DNA of 64,000 nt from Cliona cf. orientalis (taxonomy: Eukaryota; Porifera; Demospongiae; Clionaida; Clionaidae): contig OZ005696.1 of assembly GCA_963930775.1 (NCBI GenBank), positions 8,300,980 to 8,364,979 on the forward strand. Direction: 5' to 3'. Position 1 is the first letter of the stretch; every line of letters starts with the position of its first letter. Shown one piece after another: positions 37,405 to 49,406 of the stretch. The translations under genes were made by a program, and so were the position numbers. The notes beneath the pieces were generated by a model. It saw only the letters and a program-made list of their open reading frames with translations, ran no database searches and was not told where the DNA came from.

Positions 37405-40400
37405 ATGTCTCTATTTTCTCGTGAATTTGATAACGACCCTTTCTTCAGGTGAGACAGACGTTAGTTTTACCGACATTTGCGTTTGCCTGCTCCACTAAAT
37501 AATCTTTTGTTATACAATGTATCTCCTCTCACAACTGCACAAACATCGAGATTATTATTTATTCTGTCAAAATTGATGATTAATTTTGTAAATTATAATA
37601 ATATTATCGCTGTATTCCTCGACAGTGGGACTGGCTTTCCGTCTGTGTTTGGCGGCAGGGATCCCTTTCAAGATATGTTTGGGCAGCCAAGACATCACCC
37701 AGCGCTCACAGATGGCGCAAGATCACAGAGACAAAGGGTGAGGGTACCAATATAATTGAATTCTTAGGCCACTCCCGGTCATTCATTTGCTTCTAGACCC
37801 CCACTCCCACCCGCCCGTATATATAGTTCTGGCAATGTCTAGGTCTCCAACATTCCCACTATGTTACCACATGCGAAAGTGACACACGAGTATTTCAATA
37901 AGCACTCTTAGGGTTCCTAGGTGAGTGGTTGACTTGTACTGGATGGCTATGATGCTCATTTACCATCACTGTATGGTCCTTGCATGCATTGGAACATTCA
38001 GGACCAGAATTGGAAGCATGACTTTGAGGTGGCCTCAGTGATAATCATTAGTACTATAAGCCCTTGTTAGTACTTATAAGCTCTTGATGTACCTATTATA
38101 ATACTGTATCTTATCTATCCTTCATAGTTCTGTAGACATGTACATGTATAGTGCTCTCATCAGAGTTTCGCATGATTGTACTATCTAGACATACCGATAC
38201 GTGTAGTGGCAAGTTGGGGGGGGGGGGGGGGGGGGGGCACACAGCAGAAATTCTCTGTTTCAAACACCCTAGTGACAGCTTAGAGTGTGTTATCATTACA
38301 GGGGTAGTTTTGTACACTTCTTTATGTAGCTATGGCCATGTGTAGTATCCTGACTAAGGGAGATGTCTTCATTTCTCAATGGTGTCCCCACTGTATTTTG
38401 CTCCAACTCACCATTGGACAAAGCACATACTGTACATGTGTACCTTACATGTAGAAACCCTGAAATTTAAGCGCCAAAAAGATTGAAAGGACTCAGGAGC
38501 ATTAAGGACTGTCCATACTGATAAAGCTCGTAAATGGCTCGTTTGCGGTAACCGCACCCGCCAGCGCGGCGCCCTCAACTAATTTTTGCATTATGCCTAT
38601 GTGGGTTAAAGGTCAATTACTCTGCTGACTCGGCAGAAATGGCTCTTGCAATGGAGAAAGACAGTGTCTGGAGAGGCGGTCAGGAAAACGGTACTTTTAC
38701 GTTACCTTAAGAGTGTAGAGAGGTTTATCGTGATGTAAATAGCTGATCTGCCGGATTGCTTCTTCTAAAATAATCCATGCTACTATTTATGAGCGTGTAT
38801 AGTCCGTACTTACGCTAGTCAAAACCATATTTTTTGTTGTATCTATCTTTGTATGCTAGCTATCCAAAAGCAATCCGATAAAAAGTTAGTATAGCTTATT
38901 GAGAAAGTATAGATGGCGTTAAGGCTGACTCACAATGCACGGAAGTAGACCGCCTCGTCGAGGTTACTTCGCCAGAGTATACTCGTTGAGGAAGCCACCA
39001 AAGTGGCTGTGACGTCATTCAGAGGGCGTGGTCACCATTTTTGTGTAGTGCAAGGCTAGTAGTTTTTGTTGATACTTTTACTTTGTCTATATGTCATTCA
39101 GAAGTGGAGATATCAACAGCTAAAGTTACCCTACATTTACGTGCATTTTACTCTTCCCAGTCCTTAATGCCCCTGAGGAGTAGGGTGCACGTGTAAATCC
39201 TGTAACATGCATTTACATGTAATGTGCATTATGAGTTAGCCATCATTGTAGGGGTGGGGTACAATGTACATGTAAATCTGTAACATGTGTAACCATGTAT
39301 TAGGGGGTGGGTGTACTTATGTACATGTATGTGTCTATAGAGCTGCTCTAGCTCTGCTATCGGCACCCAGCCCAGTCCCAACTTTCAGTGTTGGTGATTT
39401 ACATTGACCGTCTGCCTGATAGTGCGTGTAGCAATAGCAACCTGTGTTCACTGCACTCAACGCATAAACAACACCTCCTTCCACTGCATGCTGAAAAAAT
39501 GAGCACTATCTGGTACAAAATGATTATTATGTCTGTTGATACGTACACACAAGTGCTGTCTAGTTCATGCATTAGTGCCGTGTACCTGTAATGGTGGTAT
39601 ACATGTGTTTTCAGCTCTAACAAATTTCTAAATTTCCATAGAACTTTTTGGGATTTGAGTTGCTTTTACAACATGGTATCCCATCTAGCATACGGCCATT
39701 GAGTATTATAGTGCATGATACAACTTCACTGTTAGTAATTGCTATGCCCGCTCTAAGTTTCATGTGAGGTTCCAATAGATACTTTTAGCAAACTTGACGT
39801 GGTTTTGTGTTGGTCAAGTGGTATTAGAATTTCACTCGAGTAGCTACATGTACTAGTAGTCTGTGAAACTGTTTCAAAATGTTTAGCACGCATGAAAGGT
39901 TGTTGGGACCCAGAATTCGAACCTAGCGTAGAAGAGATTGTGGACTATCGATGAGATATGGCGATTTTCTCAGTTCGCTTTCTTTGGCGAGCTCGCACTC
40001 GGGGGGATTTCCCTGTTCAGTCTAGCACATGGCTGTGGAGTATATAGCAGGGTAGAGTGCCTGTCCCTCCCCTGAAATAAACCATGTATCATCATGTGTA
40101 TATTGTGTGTATGTGTGTAGGGTGTGGGTCATCCCGGGCAGCAGTTGGCACTGAGGGATCCCTTCCAATCGATGATGTTCCCGTTTGGTGGAATGAGCCC
40201 TTTTGGAAACATGTTCCAGAACATGGTGAGTATTTGCAGATGTAACAGTGTTTTTGTGTTTGCGTAATCTCATGCAGCTATCACCAAAATTTGTACATGT
40301 ACATTCATGAGCAACATGACATTGAGAATATTCTTGTTTTTTTTTCCATGCAGGAGCGTATGATGGCGGCAGCTGCCAATGATCCAAATGCTCACACCTT

Positions 40401-42105
40401 CAGTAGCTCGTCTATGATGCACTTCTCCAGCTCTGGGGACGGCAGTCAGCCGAAGGTCTACCATGCAACATCCTCCACTCGACAGGCACCCGGAGGGGTA
40501 AGACCCTGCCAATTATCAGTTTTACTATATTGATGTCAAAGTAGTCCTGTTGGGGTAAAACCTGTAAGCTTGTGCTTTAATTAATTGTAGACCAGCTAAT
40601 GTGGTTCTCCAAACCTTAAACTGGTGTTATAGTCATGTGTTGGGTTAGGGGTCAAGGTAATTGGTCAAGAGTGGAATGGAATGGAATCATTGAAAACTTT
40701 AATAGGAAAATAAGGGCAGCTCCTAATGAAAGAATTGTACCCTGCATTCCAAGGCTAGTGGGGAGTTCAGTTCATGGAGTGTGTAATTAGTGAAGGTGTG
40801 AAGTTACAAAATTAGGCCTGGTGAAAACTTTGAAGCCTTGATGGTACGCAATAATTGGTGATGATCCCCCCCTCCCCCACACCACCACTACCCTGCAGAT
40901 AAAGGAGACTAGGAAATCTGTTCATGACTCAGAAAGTGGCACTCGCAAGATGGCTATTGGCCATCACATTGGTAGGTGTGAGCAGAATACATGCACAGTA
41001 GTTAGCTATGATACATGCACATTGTGTGGTATGTCGCATGAGATTTCTGAACCAAGCCTACCCTTTATTCGCTCCTAAATCTAACTCTGCCCCTGGTAAT
41101 TAGCTTTATCTTGTTCCAAGATTATATCTCAAGTGATGATTTGTAGGCATACATATCATATCCCCCTCCCCCCCCCCCCCCCCGAAACAACAAATTTTTC
41201 ACCACTATAACAATCTTTGAATGTTGCTGCATTTTTGGCTTTTTCTAGGTGATCGTTCTCACGTCATTGAGAAGCATCACAATTTGAGGACCCAGGAGAG
41301 AGAAGAGCATCAGGAGTTTGTCAATCTTGATGAAGGTTAGTGCAATGGAGTCCCTATCAATTCAACCAGGCTAGGTTTGATTTTCGCTACATGTATCTGC
41401 AGCTGATGCCGGGAGCTTTGACCATGAGTGGACAGAGAAAACCACCTCATTAAATACAAGGTGCTTATAATACTATTATTACATCGTAAAATATTTGTAT
41501 GCGGATTTCACTATTTATCCTACATGCATGTGGTATAATGATTGGTTTTAAATTACAGGTATCACCCCTCCCTTCAAGCTGGTAGCAGCAGACATCCATC
41601 TCGGAGCGTCCCTCGAGGCCTACCATCCACCAGTGACCCTCACCCTCCTCACTCTTCCCACCCCCACCCCCACCCCCACCCTCGCTCTCACCACCACACT
41701 GGAGAGAAACGCAAGACTAGGCCACCTTCTCTCAGTCACGACAGTGACGACGATGTACAAATCATAGGCCACCACTATTCCACTGGTGCCTCGCAGCCAC
41801 GAAGAAAAATTATTGCTCACGAGAAGAGAGATTTTGGTAGACAACCACACACCCATGTGCTGGGTGAAGCAGGACCATCGAGTCACCATGATAGAGATCG
41901 TGAAGGTGGGATTCGGCCGTCGGAAGCTTCTAGCAGTCACTCGAGACATGTTGGAACAGAGCAGTTTCATTCTATTGTAAGAGAGCCTCAACAACACCAG
42001 CATCGTCAGCATCAAGGTAAAAGTCATCAGTTGGACCCTCACACGAACTCGAGTAGCAAAAGGCACAAGCACAAAGGAGAGAGAGGCGTACGTTTTCAAC
42101 AGTGA
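37405..42105 (+). CDS. MLF: Myeloid leukemia factor (MLF1/MLF2) homologue
   Basis: Eight phase-consistent exons: 37405-37448, 37626-37737, 40121-40225, 40354-40497, 40899-40971, 41249-41335, 41403-41460, 41559-42105; 389 residues. The MLF core is clear: DPF motifs near the N-terminus, FPFGGMSPFGNMF, HTFSSSSMMHFSSSGDG, PKVYHATSSTRQAPGGIKETR, DSESGTRKMAIGHHIGDRSHVIEK, EHQEFVNLDEADAGSFDHEW. MLFs are cytoplasmic/nuclear adaptors with 14-3-3, chaperone and ciliary links (family knowledge). The last exon adds a divergent tail of about 180 residues rich in His, Pro and Ser (HPPHSSHPHPHPHPRSHHH), absent from human MLF1/2 (about 250-270 residues). Intron 2 is 2.4 kb and carries an inverted-repeat element. 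Confidence 0.93.
38217..38236. repeat. Poly-G run
   Basis: An unbroken run of about 20 G within MLF intron 2. Similar G/C runs occur near 24541-24553, 30190-30201, 33093-33105, 33886-33905 and 41167-41183, all noncoding. Confidence 0.9.
38489..39181. mobile_element. Possible non-autonomous DNA transposon in MLF intron 2
   Basis: ACTCAGGAGCATTAAGGACT at the left end is matched by an inverted AGTCCTTAATGCCCCTGAGGAGT at the right end (one internal difference), bracketing about 690 bp with no transposase ORF. The interior is more GC-rich than the rest of the intron. Target duplication not resolved. Confidence 0.5.
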
Positions 42106-42458
42106 GCCAAAACTGACCACAAGCTGTGAAAAACAGTGGATAATTGTCTAGCTATTGCTATACATTTACCATAATAAAATATTATTTTCTACCATAGTTA
42201 TTATCACTTACAGGAGAGCTGTTCTATAAATAGCACTACATTATTTTCTCTTAATAATTATGATAAATACATCTTACATTAATTACTTTCATCTCCTCGC
42301 TGAGGAGATGAAAGTTAATGTAAGATGTGTACATGTATCACCTCGTCCTTTTGCAAATTTAGAGATGAGCGAAGCATAATATAATTATATCAAAAACATT
42401 AATTATTGCAAAAAACATGACAACAAAACACATTGAGATAAGATGTAAGTATGCAAAC
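42106..42458. repeat. Convergent 3' spacer with a strong hairpin
   Basis: Between the converging MLF and ROCO genes, CATCTTACATTAATTACTTTCATCTCCTC (about 42270-42298) is followed by its near-exact reverse complement (about 42302-42327) with a 3-base loop. It may be a small foldback element or an RNA 3'-end structure. The rest is AT-rich 3' UTR sequence. Confidence 0.7.
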
Positions 42459-45400
42459 TCATTTCAGTGCTTGGACTTGCTCTGCTAGATGTCCAAATCC
42501 AACAGTGGGGGACTGGAGGGCCTCAGCTAATGCTGCTAAAGTGGGCTTAGGTTGGACTGTCTTTAGCCAAGTCTTGAGCATGGCTTGAAATCGATCGTCA
42601 CTGTTATCATTGTCAGTCTTGATAGCGTCTAATGTTCCTGGATCAATCTCCAGCTCCAGACCAATGTTGTACCACTTCACCCTGCCTTCCCAAGTGGCTC
42701 TCTGAACCTTACGAAGGTCTTTGATGGTAAGTGCACCTGTATTATTATAATTATGTAAATATTAAATGAATCTTGGAGATAATCAGTAAACAATACAATG
42801 TCATACCTGTATCGCATGAGAAAGTTGCATCTTTGCCGAACCAGATCTTGTGTTCTTCGGTCATCTCACTGAATACGGAGGCTGGGTGAGTGGTACAGGT
42901 CAAAAGGCCACTGCTAGAGATGGTAGCTGCATGCAGCGCGGTGTCTCGGTGCTCGGCACTAGAGCAGAGAAAAGCTGTATCGGGAATTGAATTGTTATAG
43001 TTCAGTCGTCGCGATGCTTTGCGAATTCCAGTGAGGATAGTCTCATGAATCAATGGGCAGACCTTTTCACACACTTCAAGTGCTTTAGCTTGGCTAATAT
43101 TAGAAGGAAATGTGATCTCGACATGGAAGAAGGTAGTGAAAGAATCGGTTATCGTGATGAAACCAGGGTTCTTCCCTGGAACAGTGAAGCGAGCTCTGTT
43201 TCGTGACAGCTGGACAGGGTTACCATCCTCCATAAGAAGCTCCCATTTGGAATCTGTGATAAGGGTAGAAAGAAGACAGCAGTAGACTCCAAGCTTAGGA
43301 CCATCTGGACCAAAATAGAAGAGAAGAGAAGTGGCAACCAGAGGGGCTGGGAGTGACAAGGGATGAGGTATGGCTCCTTCCTCAGGCTCTAAAAGACAAG
43401 ACATCAGGTACTTACCTTCACCAACTTTTGCAATGATTAGCAGATGTTCGAAAAGCAAGATTAGATGATCTTCTTCAAAAAGCTGTGAAATGTAGCCAGA
43501 TTTAAACTGTGACAAAATATCTCGTGTAATTATACCACAAAATTCTAACTCTTTGCAGCCACGTACACTTCTAGCTGCTTGAACCTGGGTAGGCAGCTTT
43601 GCACGTAGTGTTAAGCTATGCTCTACAAGCTCTGTGATCTTGTCAAGGACAACCTGAGAATTTATGAACACTACCTCTGGAAGGACCTCACTATAATGCA
43701 TGACAAGCTTGTGGGCTGTGAGATATTGCAGAGCATCTTCAAAAGATTCTCTTGTAAAGTGGAATTTGGTGGCTTCCTTAAAGCACTCTTCCTTGCTCAG
43801 TATTGCCTTCTCGTGGTATTTTGCGATCCGTTTGAAAGCCATCTCCAAAGCAAAGTATCGATGTGGGATTCTGACACGTTTGAGCTTCTGTAGCTCACGC
43901 AACATGAGGTATCTCAAATCAGCAAGGACTGCCTGATCATCACCCCCCGGGCATTTGGCATTGATGGCAAATAGTAATCTCTGTGATTTTGCATCACTAA
44001 AGAGGACATGATCCCTCATGTTTGGAGGGATGATGCTGAGCAGCTTTCGTTCCTTTTCTGCTCTGTTCTCGCCCTTGCATTCATCTTCAAGATCTTTGTG
44101 CGTCCCTATGAAGGCAATCTTAGGGCATTTGCCACTTTCACAAGTTGACTGAAGGACTCGCATGCAGTGGCGAAAGGTCTGCAGGTGTGTGAAAGGAGAT
44201 TTGAAAGGCTTTCCAATGGGTTTCCCATTAGTATAATACTCAACTAATGGGTGACTGTCAAGAGGCTCATTGAGCTTCACCACAAGCATGCCAAACATGG
44301 TGTTGGAGACAAAAACTGGAAGTATTTCGTGATACGTTGGCTGCCCACCAGAATCGCCCATGTCAATCACATCCTGGTCATCCAGTTGACCAGCTGCCTT
44401 TGATCCAGCTTGAATTCGAACAACAAGCTCTTTCTCTAATCCACTATGCTCTAACTTCTTAGTAATATCAGCGATAGCAGATTCCACGTCTTGCACTGGA
44501 GGTAAGACATTGAAATCTCCAGCCGAAATATGAGCTACAGCTGCTTCATCTCCCTCTAGTCGTCTGGTGTGTGGTTGTGGCGATCGCCTGCCTCTATTGG
44601 ACAGTTGCGAATGCTTGGCTGACTCACAGAGCATGTCAGAGTACTGTTGGTCAGTGATCCTGGTAAAGCGAGTCTCACCAGCTGTCTTCTTGCTGACGCC
44701 AAGCTTGCATTGAGCTACTGCCCTCACTGGATTCTTAACACACTGTGTGCTTTGTCGTATGGGTGGAGGTTTCTCCTTGAGGAAAGCGTGAAGAACGTGG
44801 GTCTTCCCAGACCCTCCAGCCCCCATCAGGAACGAATTACCACTGCGGTAACCCAGTTCTCCCTCCTTCATGGATTCATCAAAATTGTGCTGTGCCCTCT
44901 CACTCACTGAAAACGAGCACAAAATATTGATGACACTAACATTAGCTTCTCTGTGAAATGAGACCATTTTCAGTCTTTGTAAATTAATTAGAGGTTGATT
45001 CCTGGCGATTATGCACATATACCTACACACTGTACATGTATCATGCTCATGCATTCATGTATATATTATAGCTAATGTTTTATGTGTAACCTAAAGAGTG
45101 GCCTTGGAACCAGGTTAGTGGTTTGGAAGCCATTAAACAATATCTGGCCATTTTTGTGCCAACAATAGATGATACCATACTCGCTCTAATTATCCGAACG
45201 GCCTAAAATAATTATTAATATCGTATAATAGAAAGTAAATAAATTCGGCCAATGGCTTGTTCGAGTGTAAATAGAATGGTTCTGGTGAAAAAATGGAGAA
45301 AGCACTAGCAATAATTAAACAGCAGTTGATCTCCAACTATATAGTGTAGTTTATCATCATCAGCTCTAGTGTTGCTGTGCTCTGAGCGATCGCAAAATGA

Positions 45401-48400
45401 TTGCCGTCAGTGGAAGTCCATGTTACCTTTCCGCTCTTGGATGCTGTCCACAATATTATCGTAGCCACACTCTTCGATGAACGTAGAAGAGTTATCTTGA
45501 GCTCCTGCCATGCTGTACCGCGTGGCCGTTTGGTTGATTAGAACAGGTGAGAAAATTTAAATTCAAGATATTCGATGAATTAGGAAGGAAATAAATTACC
45601 TAAACTTGCTGTTACGGTTATTATAATTAGGTAGTCAAAATTGATCATTTTTGACGGGGTGAAGATGGGAGATACAATTAAATTTTAGCGATAAAAATTA
45701 ATATTTATTTTGCATGCTGTGCTCCCTTCACTTCTAAGTTCCCCTATACAATAATAGTATAATATATCTCTCTCTACCTTGAACATAAGTGCTCTCCACT
45801 GTGTCAGCCTGATGGCGAAGGCCAACACCATGGAGTACCTCAGTTATGTGCCTCCAACTTGGGCAGGGGTGGCCAGTGGCATAGAGGTCAAGGTACGCTT
45901 CTCTCCTCTGCGAGGGGCTGCGGAGGTTCCTCTTCATTTTAGTAACCTTAGACTCTGGTAGTTCTAACTGTGCATCTAGTTTGCCATCATCAACCAATTC
46001 ATAATCACCAAGCCCCACATATACATCTTCCATTGTTGCAAACTGCTCCACCAGTTTCTCTGTTGTGATAGTGAGATCTGTGTTGATAACAAACAACAAG
46101 TTAATCACTCAAAAGAGTCAGTGTGTACGAAACAATAATAATTTGGTTATGGAATGTTTCACTAGCATGATCCTCCCCAATAGCACTAGCATGTGCAATA
46201 AAAGTCTAGCTTGACTTGTGTGATGGCTGCACAGTGGCAGATCCAGGATTTTGTGAAGGGGGGTTCCAATAGTATGGTTGCGCGCGAAAATTTTGAAGCC
46301 ACGCCCACTTTGAGGCAAAACCACGCCCATTTTGATCGTTTTGGAGAGAAACTATCAGTCCTACTAGTCCAATCGATTTGTTTTTGAACGAGTTTTCTGC
46401 TAAAGCATGCTAAGGTGAGCCATGGCAGTAGTTTGTTAGTTCTGTAGACAGAGAGGGGGGGGGGGGGTTCCATTTAGCCTATCAATCAGTACTTCATAGC
46501 CTATCATCAGTACTTGTTAGTGCTAGGTGCAGTCCAAAGGGGGGTTCCATGGAACCCGGGCCTAGGAACCACCCTGAATCCGCCACTGCTGCACACTGCA
46601 CACGTTGGAATTCATCTTCACAAACTGCACTAAGGCTACACCTGAGCTTCTTCTAGTTACCGTAGAGACCACACAATCATTGCTATGCATATACATGTAC
46701 AGATGGAAAATTAATGCACACAGTTAATAGAATTAGTTACCACACACATGCACACTGATAGTGATGGTTATATCAGCATGATAGTGTTCTTACCTCTGAG
46801 TGGTAGGAATGGTTTTAATTTTTCCACAGCAGCAAATTCCCCCTTACGGTACAGCCAACAGGCAAGATGTGTCCTGGAAGACAGTGGGTGGCAGTGGACA
46901 TAATAAGAGGCACACTCATTGGCTATCTCTCTCTCAGTGGAGCACCTCTGCTGGATCTCAGCGAGTCGGCAGCGAGGGACTAATGCTTTGGTAGTATAAG
47001 GAGAGTGAAGTGATCGCCAGCCATTTATAAACATCATAGATTCAGCAACACTGTCAATTGTTATGGTGGGATCTGAAAGATTAACGAAGCAGCATAACAG
47101 ACCAGAGTAAGTTCAATCATGCCAAACTATGCAAATATAAGTGCAGAATTAGTACACTAATTTTGGCATGGCTCTCATTTGTAGGGAGAAAGAAAGCCTG
47201 GTACACACTATCAGCGCATATGTCAACATTTTCCATCAGGTTAGCACCAGTGAGCGCACTTGGCTTGTGCATATATACGGCAGTGTCATGAAAATACGGA
47301 GACAAATAAAGCCCTATGGAGAAGCCAACCATAATGTGGTAAACAATCATCAAGTTGAAAGCAAGTGTAATTACATTTTTTAAACGTGATTTCTGGGAAT
47401 TTTAGCCCAAGTGCATACCATGTGTATCAGGCTCTCTTCCTCCTATGAAAGAAAGCCTGAGTTTGAGGCTAAGCAACTCTGTACTTAGCATCTTAACATG
47501 TACCTACCTTGCACTGGTTCTGCATAATGCCTGATTCTGTCAGCACGATGAGTCTCTCCTGCTCCATCAAGAGCAAAGATCACTGCCCTCCACGAGGGCT
47601 GGAAGTGACCATATCCCTGGAGAAACCACTCCACAGCATCCTTGATGTGGGGCTTAGAACTAAATAGTGAACGATTAAAGAGCCACCTCTGCAGCAAATC
47701 TGTATCCCTCACTCCCTCCACTTCCTTCGCAATATTCTCCACCACTGGGGGCGGGACTGGAGAGAGAGAGAGCCACACACACGTACACACAGCATAATAA
47801 TTATAACATGACAACAAACCACAGTCCACCACACATATGACTATAAAATAAAATTAATTGGCAATTCCAGTTATTAAGATACACCCACATTGAGGAATAC
47901 TTGCAGCTCTCTTGAATAGAATCATGTATAGTTGCCAAGTTCCAAAATGGAAAATCTGGGACAAATATTTATCACACACAAGAAAATATTTGACCATACC
48001 CCGCAATTTCGAGGCTCCACCCACAAAATTTAATACATGTACATGTTGTGTCAGGGTACATTCAGTACTAGGAAATGAAGGTCGGTGTGCCATCAAAACT
48101 TCTTTAAAATAGTGTCTGTTCTTTTCTTGGGCTAGACCCTGATGCCATAATTTGTGATTTAAAACCAAGATCTAGGAACATCGTTTCCCGGGACATTACT
48201 GATTTTATTAGTAGAAATCTCCGGGACATAGCAGTGTCAGACATTCCAAGACTGTCCCTGTCATTCCTCAGCAGGCACCAGACCCTCTTTCGAGGAGTGG
48301 CTTGTGAGACTGTTAATCTATACCACAGCACCAACCACAATAGCTGTCAATGTTGATTACGAACCTTTTCGCCTTCCAGCTTCGAAGTCTGCGTCCGCCA

Positions 48401-48401
48401 T
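42459..48401 (-). CDS. Death-fold / Roc-COR / Death-domain protein (ROCO family, innate-immune type)
   Basis: Exons 48401-48365 (MADADFEAGRRK), 47756-47508, 47072-46794, 46077-45778, 44906-42807 and 42736-42459. All junctions are phase 1, giving about 1080 residues. The three middle exons each encode an about 83-100-residue helical module of death-fold type (PSWRAVIFALDGAGETHRAD; CPSWRHITEVLHGVGLRHQAD; a weaker THLACWLYRKGEFAAVEKL). The large exon holds a Roc GTPase with P-loop GAGGSGKT, switch DMGDSGGQPTYHE and base-recognition THKD, then a COR-like region. The last exon is a canonical Death domain (WYNIGLELEIDPGTLDAI). ROCO-Death proteins act as GTP-controlled signalling scaffolds. An alternative first exon lies at 45511-45427. 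Whether the death-fold exons and the Roc exon share one transcript is inferred from phase alone. Confidence 0.75.
45427..45511 (-). CDS. Alternative first coding exon of the ROCO-Death gene
   Basis: ATG at 45511 opens MAGAQDNSSTFIEECGYDNI, closing with QERK and a GTAACA donor at phase 1, which joins in frame to the Roc exon at 44906 (VSERAQHNF). Entering the exon by splicing in phase 1 would give another frame, so it looks like a separate start giving a shorter Roc-COR-Death protein of about 820 residues. Confidence 0.6.
46232..46588. mobile_element. hAT-like MITE in an intron of the ROCO gene
   Basis: Starts CAGTGGCAGATCCAGGATTT and ends AATCCGCCACTG, the familiar CAGTGGCGGATCCAGG-type termini of non-autonomous hAT elements. 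An exact 8-bp target duplication is not evident. A G run (46456-46467) lies inside. It sits between two death-fold exons. Confidence 0.6.
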
Positions 48402-48584
48402 GGTTGGGGCTTGTAGAAATGATTGGGCGTGTCACAGTCATCACTGAGTGAATAAAGTGCGCATGCGTGAAACTACAATGACGGTGTTACTATTTATAGG
48501 GTGAACGGTCTATTTTTGGCACGACGACCATTGCACCACCACATGTATGCATCCTTTGAGGACCAATTCTGACAGTGAGTAAGT
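48402..48584. promoter_or_regulatory. Divergent promoter, ROCO / ERI3-like
   Basis: Only 183 bp separate the two start codons. It contains an NRF1-like TGCGCATGCGTGA at 48458-48470. Confidence 0.5.
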
Positions 48585-49307
48585 ATGGCAACTGCACCAG
48601 CTTCTTCATCAGCATCACTAGGAGATAAGCTTGAGAAGAGGAAGGGCGTCAAATACCATCCTCCCAAGTTCAACTATGTCGAGACACCAACTGAAAAACT
48701 GGACTACTTTTTAGTGCTTGATTTTGAGGGAGTCATCAACAAGGACCCAGGTTCACCAGATGTGATGGAGATAATTGAATTTCCTGTGCTGAAAATAAAT
48801 GCCAAAACTCTTGAAACGGAATCAGTATTCCACACTTATGTCCAGCCTGTTATCCACAAAAAATTGAATCCAGTTTGTACAGAAATTACTGGAATTACAC
48901 AAGAAATGGTAGATGGTCAGCCGACACTACCAGAGACACTCTGCATGCTCGACGAATGGATGAAGAAAGAGGGACTACTGGAGAAGGGAGTCAATTTCTG
49001 TTTTATCACGTGTGGCGATTGGGATCTGAAAAAAGGCCTATCCATCAACTGCCACTACTTGGACATTGCATACCCAGACTATCTCAAGAGGTGGCTCAAT
49101 ATTAAGACCTATTTTCAGGCCATTGTGGGCAAGAAGGGGCACGGTATGAAGACTATGCTACAGGATCTCAAGCTAACGCTCGATGGGAAGCACCACAGTG
49201 GAATCGATGACTCCAAGAATATTGCAAAGATACTGAGAGAGTTGGTGAGGAGGAATGAGAGACTGGCTCTGGGATTGGTCGAACCTCGAGTGCTGAAAAA
49301 ATCATAA
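48585..49307 (+). CDS. ERI3: ERI1/ERI3-type 3'-5' exoribonuclease
   Basis: Single-exon gene, 240 residues, of the DEDDh exonuclease group that trims small RNA, histone-mRNA or rRNA 3' ends. Motifs in order: ExoI LDFEGV (Asp and Glu metal ligands, about residue 46), VMEIIEFPVLKINAKTLE, YVQPVIHKKLNPVCTEITGI, ExoII CGDWDLKKGL (Asp), and ExoIII HHSGIDDSKNIAKI (His and Asp). The sequence is closer to my memory of ERI3 (DEWMKKEGLL, FITCGDWDLK) than to ERI1, and no SAP domain precedes it. All five catalytic residues are present, so activity is expected. The lack of introns among intron-rich neighbours could mean a retrocopy origin. Confidence 0.9.
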   Translation: MATAPASSSASLGDKLEKRKGVKYHPPKFNYVETPTEKLDYFLVLDFEGVINKDPGSPDVMEIIEFPVLKINAKTLETESVFHTYVQPVIHKKLNPVCTEITGITQEMVDGQPTLPETLCMLDEWMKKEGLLEKGVNFCFITCGDWDLKKGLSINCHYLDIAYPDYLKRWLNIKTYFQAIVGKKGHGMKTMLQDLKLTLDGKHHSGIDDSKNIAKILRELVRRNERLALGLVEPRVLKKS

Positions 49308-49406
49308 ATGTAATTTTCTTTCTGTCGATTATTATTTTTGTCCGCCTATCATAGGTATAAAATAGTGTCCATTCTATTATTAATATTATGGTCTGATTAT
49401 TAATCT

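Noticed and set aside
41620-42120. 166-residue minus-strand frame
   Set aside because: Antisense to the last MLF exon, which has clear MLF exon phase and context.
45734-46108. Death-fold exon as an independent single-exon gene ending at 45734
   Set aside because: The read-through tail is AT-rich and unlike the module, whereas a good donor at 45777 gives the same phase as all other junctions. Not fully excluded.
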